Under the pieces are notes generated by a model that was given only the letters and a program-made list of their open reading frames with translations, did not search any database and was not told where the DNA came from. Shown piece by piece: positions 43,691-51,899 of a stretch of DNA of 64,000 nucleotides; the stretch's first letter is position 1; every line of letters starts with the position of its first letter. The translations under genes were made by a program, and so were the position numbers. The DNA is from Pseudomonas sp. GOM7. GTDB lineage: Bacteria > Pseudomonadota > Gammaproteobacteria > Pseudomonadales > Pseudomonadaceae. The stretch lies in contig NZ_CP113519.1 in NCBI RefSeq assembly GCF_026723825.1, positions 4,712,001 to 4,776,000 on the forward strand, read 5' to 3'.

Positions 43691-44320
43691 TCAGGCCTCG
43701 ACCGCCAACCCATACTCGGCGCTGGCATCCTGCAGCCAGAGCCAGAAGTAGTCGGAGAAGCTGCGGCGGATCAGCAGTTCCCAGGTGTCTTCGCCGGTGT
43801 GACGAATCACCAGTTGCGACTTGGCGAACACCGTGCCAACCGCCTTGCCCACCGGGAAGTTCTTCGGATGCACGTCATAGCTTGTGGACTTCATCAGCAG
43901 TTCGCGCACCTTGGGCCCGGATAGCTCCAGCAGGGTCTGACCGCCGCTGACGTTGACCACCGAAATATGCTGACCGGCCAGGGCCTCACGCAGCTTGCCT
44001 TCCACCTCGAATTCGCTGCCACCGGGCACGATCAGCAGCCACTCGTCCGGGCCCAGCCACTGCAGCGAGGTGTCGCCGTTGGCCACCAGGGTCAGCGCCC
44101 CCGGCAGCTCCAGGCCCAGGGCCTTGTGCACGCCACCGGCGAAGTTGGTGTCATCGGCGTCGCCACGCAGGATCAGATGACCCAGCAGCTTCTTCTCGCG
44201 CAGCGTGACGCCGGCGCCCTTGCGGCCCTTACCGGCCAGCTCGTGCAGACCGGCATGGTGCAGGGAGGACTGCCCTTCGATGTTGGCGGGGCGTTGTTGG
44301 TACACGTTCACTGCGCTCAT
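43691..44320 (-). CDS. soxG: Sarcosine oxidase gamma subunit
   Basis: The 209-residue SoxG is the gamma subunit of heterotetrameric sarcosine oxidase. It has the GcvT/YgfZ-like fold with ALTLVANGDTSLQWLGPDEW and the NVSGGQTLLELSGPKVRELL stretch. It starts MSAVNVYQQRPANIEG and is followed by purU. In the complex it contacts the folate-binding part of SoxA. Confidence 0.93.
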   Translation of the reverse strand: MSAVNVYQQRPANIEGQSSLHHAGLHELAGKGRKGAGVTLREKKLLGHLILRGDADDTNFAGGVHKALGLELPGALTLVANGDTSLQWLGPDEWLLIVPGGSEFEVEGKLREALAGQHISVVNVSGGQTLLELSGPKVRELLMKSTSYDVHPKNFPVGKAVGTVFAKSQLVIRHTGEDTWELLIRRSFSDYFWLWLQDASAEYGLAVEA

Positions 44321-44364
44321 TTCTCACCTGCCTGGTGCGCCTGGGCACCCTCGGATTCTTGCGG

Positions 44365-44390
44365 CTTGACGCTTGCGGCTTGCAACTCGA
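44365..44390. repeat. CTTGCGGCTTG repeat in the soxA-soxG gap
   Basis: Tandem CTTGCGGCTTGACG and CTTGCGGCTTGCAA units related to the ureB-ureC palindrome lie in the 72-base gap. Confidence 0.55.
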
Positions 44391-44392
44391 CG

Positions 44393-47300
44393 TCAGACAT
44401 TCTGGCGATCCCCTTTCGGGTCATAGAACACGGGGCTGACGATTTCGGCTTCGATCACGCTGCCATCAACCAGCGGCGCGAAGACGCGCTCGCCGATGCG
44501 CTTGAGACCACCGCGCACCAAGGCCATGGCGAAGGAATGACCCATCGCGGCGCTCATGTAGCTGGAGGTGACGTGGCCAACCATGGTCATCGGAATCGAC
44601 TGCTTGGGATCGAACACCAGTTGCGCACCTTCCGGCAGCACCTTGTTCGGATCCAGCGGCTTGAGGCCGACCAGTTGCTTGCGGTTCTCCTTCAGGCAAT
44701 CCTCGCGGTTCATGCCACGCCAGCCGATCCAGGAGAACGGCTTGGTACGGCCAACGCACCAGCCCATGCCGAGGTCGTCCGGAGTCACCGAACCATCGGT
44801 GTCCTGACCGACGATGATGAAGCCCTTCTCGGCGCGCAGCACGTGCATGGTCTCGGTGCCATAAGGCGTCAGACCATACTTCTCGCCTGCGGCGATGATC
44901 TGCTCCCACACGCCCAGGGCATAGTTGGCCTGCACGTTGACTTCGTAGCTCAGCTCACCGGTGAAGGAGATACGGAACACCCGCGCCGGTACGCCGCCCA
45001 CGTTGCCTTCCTTCCAGCTCATGAAGGGGAAGGCGTCCTTGTCCAGGTCGATGTCGGTGACTTCGGCCAGCAGCTTGCGGCTGTTGGGGCCGGACAGGGT
45101 CATGGTGGCCCAGTGGTCGGTGACCGAGGTGAAGTACACCTTCAGCTCCGGCCATTCGGTCTGGTGGTAGATCTCCAGCCACTCCATCACGCGGGCGGCG
45201 CCACCGGTGGTGGTGGTCATGACGAAATGGTTGTCGGCCAGGCAGGCGGTCACACCGTCGTCGAAGACCATGCCGTCTTCCTTGCACATCAGGCCGTAGC
45301 GAGCCTTGCCCACGTCCAGCTTGGTCCAGGCGTTGGTGTACACACGGTTGAGGAACTCGCGCGCATCCGGGCCCTGAATGTCGATCTTGCCCAGGGTCGA
45401 GGCATCGAGGATGCCCACCGCGTTGCGCACGGCCAGGCACTCGCGGGCCACAGCGGCGTGCATGTCTTCGCCGTTTTTCGGGAAGTACCAGGGACGCTTC
45501 CACTGGCCGACATCCTCGAACTCGGCACCGTTCTCCAGGTGCCATTTCTGCATGGCGGTGTAGCGCTTGGGCTCGAACAGCTCGCCGCAGTGACGGCCGG
45601 CGATGGCGCCGAAAGTCACCGGGGTGTAGTTCGGGCGGAACATGGTGGTGCCCATCTCGGCAATGCTGATGCCGATGGAACGAGCCGCGATGGCCAGACC
45701 GTTGATGTTGCCCAGCTTACCCTGATCGGTACCGAAGCCCAGCGCAGTGTAGCGCTTGACGTGCTCGACCGACTCGAAGCCTTCACGCGTGGCCAGTTCG
45801 ATACCGGCGGCGGTGACGTCGTTCTGCTGGTCGACGAACTGCTTGGGCGCACGGGCGGTGCCCTTGTCATGCGGCACCTGGAACAGCGCAACGGTGGCTT
45901 CCTCGATGCGCTTCTCAGCCTTGGGCAGAGTGCCGGTCACGGCGTTGAAGCCCACTTCGGCAGCCGCCTTGGCACCGGCCTCGAAACCGTCGGCCAGGGC
46001 GTCGCCCAGGCCGAACACACCGTTGACCGCACCGGCGCAATGACGCTTCTGGAAGCCTTCACCCGGCACGAAGGCGAGGATGTCTTCGCGCCAGACCGGA
46101 CGACCGCCCAGGTGCGAGGCCAGGTGCACCACCGGGCTGTAGCCGCCGGAGCTGGCGATCAGGTCGCAGTCGACCACTTCCCCCGGGCTGGTGACCTTGT
46201 GCTTGACGGTGTCGATGGCGCAGATGCGCGCACCGCTCACACGCTTGCTACCACGCGCTTCGACCACGGCACTGCCGGTGAGGATACGCACACCACGTCG
46301 GCGCGCTTCTTCGACCCAGCTACCGCGCGGGTTGCTGCGCGCGTCGGCCACGGCCACCACCTGGCGACCGGCATCGAGCCAGTCGAGCACCACGCGGTAG
46401 GCGTAATCGTTGTTGGTCGACAGCACCAGCTTCTGGCCGGGCGCCACGCCGTAGCGGCGCACGTAGGTCGACACGGCGTCGGCCAGCATGTTGCCGGGCA
46501 CGTCGTTGTTGGCGTACACCAGCGGCCGCTCATGAGCGCCGGTGGCCAGCACCACACGGCCGGCACGCACACGGTGCATGCGCTGACGCGGCTGGCCCAT
46601 CGGGGCGACTTCACCGAGGTGGTCGGTGAGGCGCTGGTGGATGGTGAGGAAGTTGTGGTCGTGGTAACCGTTGACCGTGGCGCGCGGCAGCAGGGTCACT
46701 TCCGGCATCTTTTGCAGCTCGGCGATGGCCTTGGCAGCCCAGTCGGCGGCCGGCTTGTCATCGAGCATCTCGCGGGTGGACAGCAGGCTGCCACCGAATT
46801 CTTCCTGTTCGTCGGCGAGGATCACCCGTGCGCCACTGCGACCGGCAGCCAGCGCTGCGGCCAGACCGGCAGGGCCGGCACCGACCACCAGCACGTCGCA
46901 GTGCCGGTTCATGTAGTCGTAGATGTCCGGATCGTTTTCCTTCGGCGAACGACCGAGACCGGCGGCCTTACGAATGTACTTTTCGTAGGTCAGCCACAGG
47001 TTCTGCGGATACATGAAGGTCTTGTAGTAGAAACCGGGCGGCATCATGCCGCCGCCAACCTTGCCGAGAATACCCATCAGGTCGGTGTTGACGCTCGGCC
47101 AGCCGTTGGTGCTGGCAGCCGTCAGGCCCTGGTACAGCGCCTGCTGGGTGGCACGCACGTTGGGAATCTGCGCCGCTTCGGTGGAGCCGATCTGCAGCAC
47201 GGCATTGGGCTCTTCGGCACCGGCGGCGACGATGCCGCGCGGACGCGAGTACTTGAAGCTACGACCGATCACGTCGACACCGTTGGCCAGCAGCGCAGCG

Positions 47301-47410
47301 GCCAGGGTATCGCCGGCGTAACCCTGGTAGGTCTGGCCGTTGAAACTGAAGGTCAGGGGCTGGCTGCGGTCGATACGGCCACCCTGGGAAAGACGATTGA
47401 CCTGGCTCAT
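44393..47410 (-). CDS. soxA: Sarcosine oxidase alpha subunit
   Basis: The 1005-residue SoxA has an N-terminal ferredoxin-like segment (1-90), a dinucleotide-binding domain with VVGAGPAGLAAALAAG near residue 177, and a C-terminal aminomethyltransferase (GcvT) domain (about 600-1000) that transfers the methyl-derived carbon to tetrahydrofolate. The complex makes glycine, 5,10-methylene-THF and H2O2 from sarcosine. Its start overlaps the soxD stop by 4 bases. The 1173-residue frame on the opposite strand is a shadow. Confidence 0.96.
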   Translation of the reverse strand: MSQVNRLSQGGRIDRSQPLTFSFNGQTYQGYAGDTLAAALLANGVDVIGRSFKYSRPRGIVAAGAEEPNAVLQIGSTEAAQIPNVRATQQALYQGLTAASTNGWPSVNTDLMGILGKVGGGMMPPGFYYKTFMYPQNLWLTYEKYIRKAAGLGRSPKENDPDIYDYMNRHCDVLVVGAGPAGLAAALAAGRSGARVILADEQEEFGGSLLSTREMLDDKPAADWAAKAIAELQKMPEVTLLPRATVNGYHDHNFLTIHQRLTDHLGEVAPMGQPRQRMHRVRAGRVVLATGAHERPLVYANNDVPGNMLADAVSTYVRRYGVAPGQKLVLSTNNDYAYRVVLDWLDAGRQVVAVADARSNPRGSWVEEARRRGVRILTGSAVVEARGSKRVSGARICAIDTVKHKVTSPGEVVDCDLIASSGGYSPVVHLASHLGGRPVWREDILAFVPGEGFQKRHCAGAVNGVFGLGDALADGFEAGAKAAAEVGFNAVTGTLPKAEKRIEEATVALFQVPHDKGTARAPKQFVDQQNDVTAAGIELATREGFESVEHVKRYTALGFGTDQGKLGNINGLAIAARSIGISIAEMGTTMFRPNYTPVTFGAIAGRHCGELFEPKRYTAMQKWHLENGAEFEDVGQWKRPWYFPKNGEDMHAAVARECLAVRNAVGILDASTLGKIDIQGPDAREFLNRVYTNAWTKLDVGKARYGLMCKEDGMVFDDGVTACLADNHFVMTTTTGGAARVMEWLEIYHQTEWPELKVYFTSVTDHWATMTLSGPNSRKLLAEVTDIDLDKDAFPFMSWKEGNVGGVPARVFRISFTGELSYEVNVQANYALGVWEQIIAAGEKYGLTPYGTETMHVLRAEKGFIIVGQDTDGSVTPDDLGMGWCVGRTKPFSWIGWRGMNREDCLKENRKQLVGLKPLDPNKVLPEGAQLVFDPKQSIPMTMVGHVTSSYMSAAMGHSFAMALVRGGLKRIGERVFAPLVDGSVIEAEIVSPVFYDPKGDRQNV

Positions 47411-47733
47411 GCCGTTACTCCTTGGTCGGCGGCCTTCTTCGCAGCGACAGTGGCTTCAGTCACGCTGGGGCTCTCGCCGATCTTGTAGGTTTCGAGAATC
47501 TCGTAACTCACCGTGTGGCGAGTGACGTTGAAGTACTGACGGCAGCCCGCCGCGTGAATCCACAACTCGTGGTGGATGCCGCGCGGGTTATCGCGGAAGA
47601 ACAGGTACTCGCCCCACTCCTCGTCGGTGCAGGCGTTCGGATCCAGCGGGCGCGCGATGTGCGCCTGGCCGCTGACGTGAAACTCTTCTTCGGAACGCAA
47701 TTCGCCGCAGTGAGGGCAGAAGATATGCAACAT
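47407..47733 (-). CDS. soxD: Sarcosine oxidase delta subunit
   Basis: The 108-residue SoxD is the small zinc-binding subunit. The ligand set is visible as Cys6, Cys9, His60 and Cys64 (FCPHCGE and IHAAGCRQYFN). GGAGG lies before the ATG. Downstream it is coupled to soxA (overlap of 4 bases), upstream it is separated from soxB by 192 bases of hairpin repeats. Confidence 0.95.
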   Translation of the reverse strand: MLHIFCPHCGELRSEEEFHVSGQAHIARPLDPNACTDEEWGEYLFFRDNPRGIHHELWIHAAGCRQYFNVTRHTVSYEILETYKIGESPSVTEATVAAKKAADQGVTA

Positions 47734-47752
47734 GGTGGAGCCTCCGCTTTAC

Positions 47753-47901
47753 TCCCCTCTCCCGCTTGCGGGAGAGGGGCCGGGGGAGAGGGTGCTCAGC
47801 GCACCAGCACTCCCGAACTCTGTTATCGGGAACGGGAATGCCGAACCTGGCCCCCTCTCCCGCCCTTCGGGCACCCTCTCCCATAAATGGGAGAGGGGCA
47901 T
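47753..47901. repeat. CCTCTCCC...GGGAGAGG hairpin repeats in the soxD-soxB gap
   Basis: Two inverted pairs, CCCCTCTCCCGCTTGCGGGA followed by GAGGGGCCGGGGGAGAGGG, and CCCTCTCCCATAAATGGGAG. Several stable stems are possible in the mRNA. Confidence 0.85.
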
Positions 47902-47925
47902 CAGCCTTCGCGCTACGCGCGACCT

Positions 47926-49176
47926 TTAATGCGCCACACCGGCCGCGCCGTGCTCATCGATCAGCGCACCGTTGTGGAAGCGCTCGATGGAGAAGGGCTT
48001 GGCCAGCGGATGCATCTCGCCCTTGGCCAGGCTGGCCGCGAACACGTTGCCCGAACCCGGCGTGGCCTTGAAGCCACCGGTACCCCAACCGCAGTTGATG
48101 AACAGGTTCTTCACTGGCGTCTTGGCGATGATCGGGCAGGCGTCCGGCGTGGTGTCGACGATGCCGCCCCACTGGCGGTTCATGCGCACGCGCGACAGCA
48201 CCGGGAACATCTCGACGATGGCCTGCAGGGTGTGTTCGATGGTCGGGTAGGAACCACGTTGGCCGTAGCCGTTGTAGCCGTCGATACCGGCGCCGATGAC
48301 CAGGTCGCCCTTGTCCGACTGGCTGATGTAGCCGTGTACGGCGTTGGACATGATCACGGTGTCGATGATCGGCTTGATCGGCTCGGAGACCAGGGCTTGC
48401 AGCGGGTGCGATTCCAGCGGCAGGCGGAAGCCAGCCAGCTTGGCCAGGTGCCCGGAGTTACCGGCGGCGACCAGGCCGACGCGCTTGGCGCCGATGAAGC
48501 CCTTGGTGGTCTCGACGCCGATCACCGCACCGTTTTCCTTGCGGAAGCCGATCACTTCGGTCTGCTGGATCAGGTCGACGCCCAGGGCGTCGGCGGCACG
48601 GGCGAAGCCCCAGGCCACGGCATCGTGGCGGGCCACGCCGCCACGGCGCTGCAGCGAGGCACCGAGAATCGGGTAACGGGTGTTCTTCGAGCAATCCAGG
48701 TAGGGGATCATCTCCGCCACCTGCTTGGCGTCCACTACCTCACCGTCGATACCGTTGAGGCGGTTGGCGCTGACGCGGCGCTCGATGTCACGCATGTCCT
48801 GCAGGGTGTGGCCGAGGTTGAACACGCCACGCTGGGAGAACATGACGTTGTAGTTGAGGTCTTGCGACAGACCTTCCCACAGCTTCATCGCATGTTCGTA
48901 CAGGTGCGCGGACTCGTCCCACAGGTAGTTGGAACGGACGATGGTGGTGTTACGCGCGGTGTTGCCACCGCCAAGCCAGCCCTTCTCCACCACGGCGACG
49001 TTTTTCACGCCGAATTCCTTGGCCAGGTAGTAGGCCGTGGCCAGGCCGTGACCGCCACCGCCGACGATGACCACGTCATAAACCGGCTTGGGCGTCGGAT
49101 TGCGCCACATGCGCTGCCAGTTCTCATGATGGCTGAACGAGTGCTTGAACAGGCCGAAGCCGGAATAACGTTGCAT
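47926..49176 (-). CDS. soxB: Sarcosine oxidase beta subunit
   Basis: The 416-residue SoxB is the flavoprotein subunit where sarcosine is oxidised. It starts MQRYSGFGLFKHSFSHHENW; the FAD-binding motif VYDVVIVGGGGHGLATAYYL is at about 37-56. The ATG at 49176 is preferred over the ATG two codons upstream because GGAG is 7 bases away. A conserved histidine for covalent FMN is expected in the middle of the protein. It follows glyA by 66 bases. Confidence 0.96.
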   Translation of the reverse strand: MQRYSGFGLFKHSFSHHENWQRMWRNPTPKPVYDVVIVGGGGHGLATAYYLAKEFGVKNVAVVEKGWLGGGNTARNTTIVRSNYLWDESAHLYEHAMKLWEGLSQDLNYNVMFSQRGVFNLGHTLQDMRDIERRVSANRLNGIDGEVVDAKQVAEMIPYLDCSKNTRYPILGASLQRRGGVARHDAVAWGFARAADALGVDLIQQTEVIGFRKENGAVIGVETTKGFIGAKRVGLVAAGNSGHLAKLAGFRLPLESHPLQALVSEPIKPIIDTVIMSNAVHGYISQSDKGDLVIGAGIDGYNGYGQRGSYPTIEHTLQAIVEMFPVLSRVRMNRQWGGIVDTTPDACPIIAKTPVKNLFINCGWGTGGFKATPGSGNVFAASLAKGEMHPLAKPFSIERFHNGALIDEHGAAGVAH

Positions 49177-49198
49177 GGGCATGCTCCAGGGTTCTACT

Positions 49199-49226
49199 GC
49201 CCTCTCGCGACTGCGCGAGAGGGGCT
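49199..49226. repeat. CCCTCTCGCG/CGCGAGAGG hairpin in the glyA-soxB gap
   Basis: CCCTCTCGCG ACTG CGCGAGAGG forms a near-perfect stem in the 66-base gap, a variant of the CCTCTCCC family. Confidence 0.75.
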
Positions 49227-49242
49227 GAGAGAGAAGGTTGGC

Positions 49243-50496
49243 TTAGCGATAGACCGGGTAGTCCGCGCACAGCCCGGCGACCAGCTTGGCCACCTGCGCC
49301 TCGACATCGGCATCGCCAAGGTGGTCGAGGATGTCGCAGATCCAGCCGGCCAGGCTCTGGCACTGGGCGACCTTGAAGCCACGGGTGGTCACGGCCGGGG
49401 TACCGATGCGGATACCCGAGGTGACGAACGGCGACTGCGGGTCGTTCGGTACGGCGTTCTTGTTCACAGTGATGCCGGCGCGGCCCAGGGCAGCGTCCGC
49501 ATCCTTGCCGGTCAGGCCCTGCTTGATCAGGCTGAGCAGGAACAGGTGGTTGTCGGTACCGCCGGACACCACTTCGTAGCCGCGCTCGACGAATACCTTG
49601 GCCATGGCCTGAGCGTTGTCGATGACCTGCTGCTGGTAAGCCTTGAACTCAGGCTCCATGGCTTCCTTGAAGCACACCGCCTTGGCGGCGATCACGTGCA
49701 TCAGCGGGCCGCCCTGGGCGCCTGGGAACACGGCGGAGTTGAGCTTCTTCTCGATCTCCTCGTTGGCCTTGGCCAGGATCAGGCCGCCACGCGGACCGCG
49801 CAGGGTCTTGTGGGTGGTGGTGGTGACCACGTCAGCGAACGGAATCGGGTTCGGGTACAGACCGGCAGCAACCAGGCCAGCGACGTGGGCCATGTCGACG
49901 AACAGGTAGGCACCGACCTTGTCGGCGATGGCGCGGAAGCGCGGGAAGTCCAGGGTTTTGGAGTAGGCGGAGAAGCCGGCAACGATGATCTTCGGCTTGT
50001 GCTCGACGGCCAGACGCTCGACTTCGTCGTAATCGATCAGGCCAGTGGCGGTGTCCAGACCATACTGCACGGCGTTGTACAGCTTGCCCGAGGACGACAC
50101 CTTGGCGCCGTGAGTCAGGTGGCCGCCATGGGCCAGGCTCATGCCGAGGATGGTGTCACCGGCGTTGAGCAGTGCCAGGTAGACGGCGCTGTTGGCCGAG
50201 GAGCCGGAGTGCGGTTGGACGTTGGCGTAATCGGCACCGAACAGTTGCTTGGCGCGATCGATGGCCAGTTGCTCGACCTTGTCGACGTACTCGCAGCCAC
50301 CGTAGTAGCGCTTGCCCGGGTAGCCTTCGGCGTACTTGTTGGTCAGGCCGCTGCCCTGCGCTTCCATCACGCGCTGGCTGCAATAGTTTTCCGAGGCGAT
50401 CAGCTCGATGTGCTCTTCCTGGCGACGCTCTTCCTGGTCGATGGCGGCGAGCAATTCATCGTCATAACCCTGGATCTTGTCCTGTTTGCTGAACAT
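49243..50496 (-). CDS. glyA: Serine hydroxymethyltransferase
   Basis: The 417-residue PLP enzyme interconverts glycine plus 5,10-methylene-THF and serine plus THF. The PLP lysine is Lys230 in VVTTTTHKTLRGPRGG. It begins MFSKQDKIQGYDDELLAAID; the ATG at 50496 fits family length. As first gene of glyA-soxBDAG-purU-fdhA it turns the glycine and methylene-THF from sarcosine into serine. Pseudomonads have another glyA elsewhere, so this one is the catabolic copy. Confidence 0.96.
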   Translation of the reverse strand: MFSKQDKIQGYDDELLAAIDQEERRQEEHIELIASENYCSQRVMEAQGSGLTNKYAEGYPGKRYYGGCEYVDKVEQLAIDRAKQLFGADYANVQPHSGSSANSAVYLALLNAGDTILGMSLAHGGHLTHGAKVSSSGKLYNAVQYGLDTATGLIDYDEVERLAVEHKPKIIVAGFSAYSKTLDFPRFRAIADKVGAYLFVDMAHVAGLVAAGLYPNPIPFADVVTTTTHKTLRGPRGGLILAKANEEIEKKLNSAVFPGAQGGPLMHVIAAKAVCFKEAMEPEFKAYQQQVIDNAQAMAKVFVERGYEVVSGGTDNHLFLLSLIKQGLTGKDADAALGRAGITVNKNAVPNDPQSPFVTSGIRIGTPAVTTRGFKVAQCQSLAGWICDILDHLGDADVEAQVAKLVAGLCADYPVYR

Positions 50497-50853
50497 CTCG
50501 GTCTCCCGGCAACCCGTCAGGGTCGCATCTGTGTTGGTGAGGCTCCCGTCGCAGCGGCTCACGGAGCCACCGACAAGGCGTCTGTTGGAGGCGATTGTGC
50601 GAAATAGCCTGGGGGGTCATTTGCCTAATTACGACTTCAAAATGCTCAAACTGACCTGCCCCGAATCACGCGATGAGCGGTAATGGCGCTGCCTGGCGGC
50701 GCTTCGCCTGGTATGTCGTGTAGAGACAGGTTGCGACCCCCGTCACGGCGCCGGACAGCCGGCGAATGAGGGTAAGATCGAGCCTGCCCCGCCTGGCGGG
50801 TGCGTAGCGCCATCCCGACGCCCGCACTGGCAAGCAACGGACAGGAGCCACCC
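50497..50853. promoter_or_regulatory. Divergent promoter region glyA / GlxA-type regulator
   Basis: The 357-base region separates two divergent starts and must hold both promoters. An AT-rich stretch at about 50617-50660 is the best promoter candidate for glyA. No riboswitch or recognisable operator was seen. Confidence 0.5.
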
Positions 50854-51867
50854 ATGAAGCATGCTGAGCCTCAGCGCCTGCAATTACCTGATTGCGACAA
50901 GTTGAAGACCTTCGGTTTCCTGCTCATCCCCAACTTCACCACCATCGGCTTCGCCTCGGCCATCGAGCCTCTGCGCATCGCTGGCCTGGCCGCTGGAAGG
51001 CCGCTGTATCGCAGCGTACTGATCTCCAGCGACAACCAGCCGGTGGCGGCCAGCAACGGCGTACGCGTGATGACCGACAGCAGCCCCGAACAGGCGCCAG
51101 CTCTGGACGCCCTGTTCGTCGTCGGCGCCAACCCGATCCCGGAGAAATACGACCGTGCCCTGCTCGCCTGGCTGCGTCGCCTGGCCGAACAGGGCGTGCC
51201 CCTGGGCGGCATCTGCACCGGCGGCCACCTGCTGGCCAGCGCCGGCCTGCTCGAAGGCTATCGCTGCACCCTGCACTGGGAGAATATCGAACAGATCAAA
51301 GCACGGTTTCCGCGCATCATCGTCTCCCACCAGCTCTACGAGCTGGATCGCGATCGCTATACCTGTTCGGGCGGCACCGCAGCGCTGGACATGACCTTGC
51401 AACTGATCAGCCGCGAACCCGACGGTGCCGAGATCGCCAGCCGCGCCGCCGAACTGCTGCTGTGCGAGCGGGTTCGCAACGCCCGTGACCCACAGCGCAT
51501 CCCCTTGCGCCAGAAAATCGGCAATACCCAACCCAAGCTGAGCCAGATCGTGACGATCATGGAAGCGAATCTGGAAGAGCCCCTGGAACTGGCAGAGCTG
51601 GCACGCCTCAACGAGGTGTCGGTGCGCCAACTGGAGCGGCTGTTCCACAAGTACCTGGCGCGCACGCCCAGCCAGTACTACCTGGAGCTGCGCCTGCAGC
51701 GGGCGCGCGAGCTGTTGCTATGCAGTGAAGCCCCGGTGGGTGAGATCGCCCTGACCTGCGGCTTCTCGTCAGCGGCGCATTTTTCCAAGAGCTACAGCCG
51801 CCAGTTCGGACTGTCGCCACGCCGCGAACGCCAGCACAGCGGCATGGCCGTGCCGGCGCGCTCTTAG
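50854..51867 (+). CDS. GlxA/AraC-family transcriptional regulator (GbdR/SouR/CdhR-like)
   Basis: The 337-residue product has a DJ-1/PfpI-like ligand-binding domain (about 18-195: FGFLLIPNFTTIGFASAIEP, GGICTGGHLLASAGLLEGYR) and a C-terminal AraC domain (about 235-325) with both helix-turn-helix motifs (ELARLNEVSVRQLERLFHKY, IALTCGFSSAAHFSKSYSRQ). Relatives in P. aeruginosa sense glycine betaine/dimethylglycine (GbdR), sarcosine (SouR) or carnitine (CdhR). Being divergent to glyA-sox and next to creatinase, a sarcosine or betaine sensor is likely; sequence alone does not decide. ACAGGAG precedes the ATG. Confidence 0.87.
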   Translation: MKHAEPQRLQLPDCDKLKTFGFLLIPNFTTIGFASAIEPLRIAGLAAGRPLYRSVLISSDNQPVAASNGVRVMTDSSPEQAPALDALFVVGANPIPEKYDRALLAWLRRLAEQGVPLGGICTGGHLLASAGLLEGYRCTLHWENIEQIKARFPRIIVSHQLYELDRDRYTCSGGTAALDMTLQLISREPDGAEIASRAAELLLCERVRNARDPQRIPLRQKIGNTQPKLSQIVTIMEANLEEPLELAELARLNEVSVRQLERLFHKYLARTPSQYYLELRLQRARELLLCSEAPVGEIALTCGFSSAAHFSKSYSRQFGLSPRRERQHSGMAVPARS

Positions 51868-51899
51868 CACCATTGCCATAGCAGCGGCACGGCAGCTCA

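Noticed and set aside
43967..47488. 1173-codon open frame antisense to soxA/soxG
   Set aside because: Mirror frame of a strongly conserved enzyme; no motif, no ribosome site, composition typical of antisense frames.
50497..50853. Glycine riboswitch before glyA
   Set aside because: No tandem aptamer-like conserved core could be seen; regulation by the divergent AraC-type protein is simpler.
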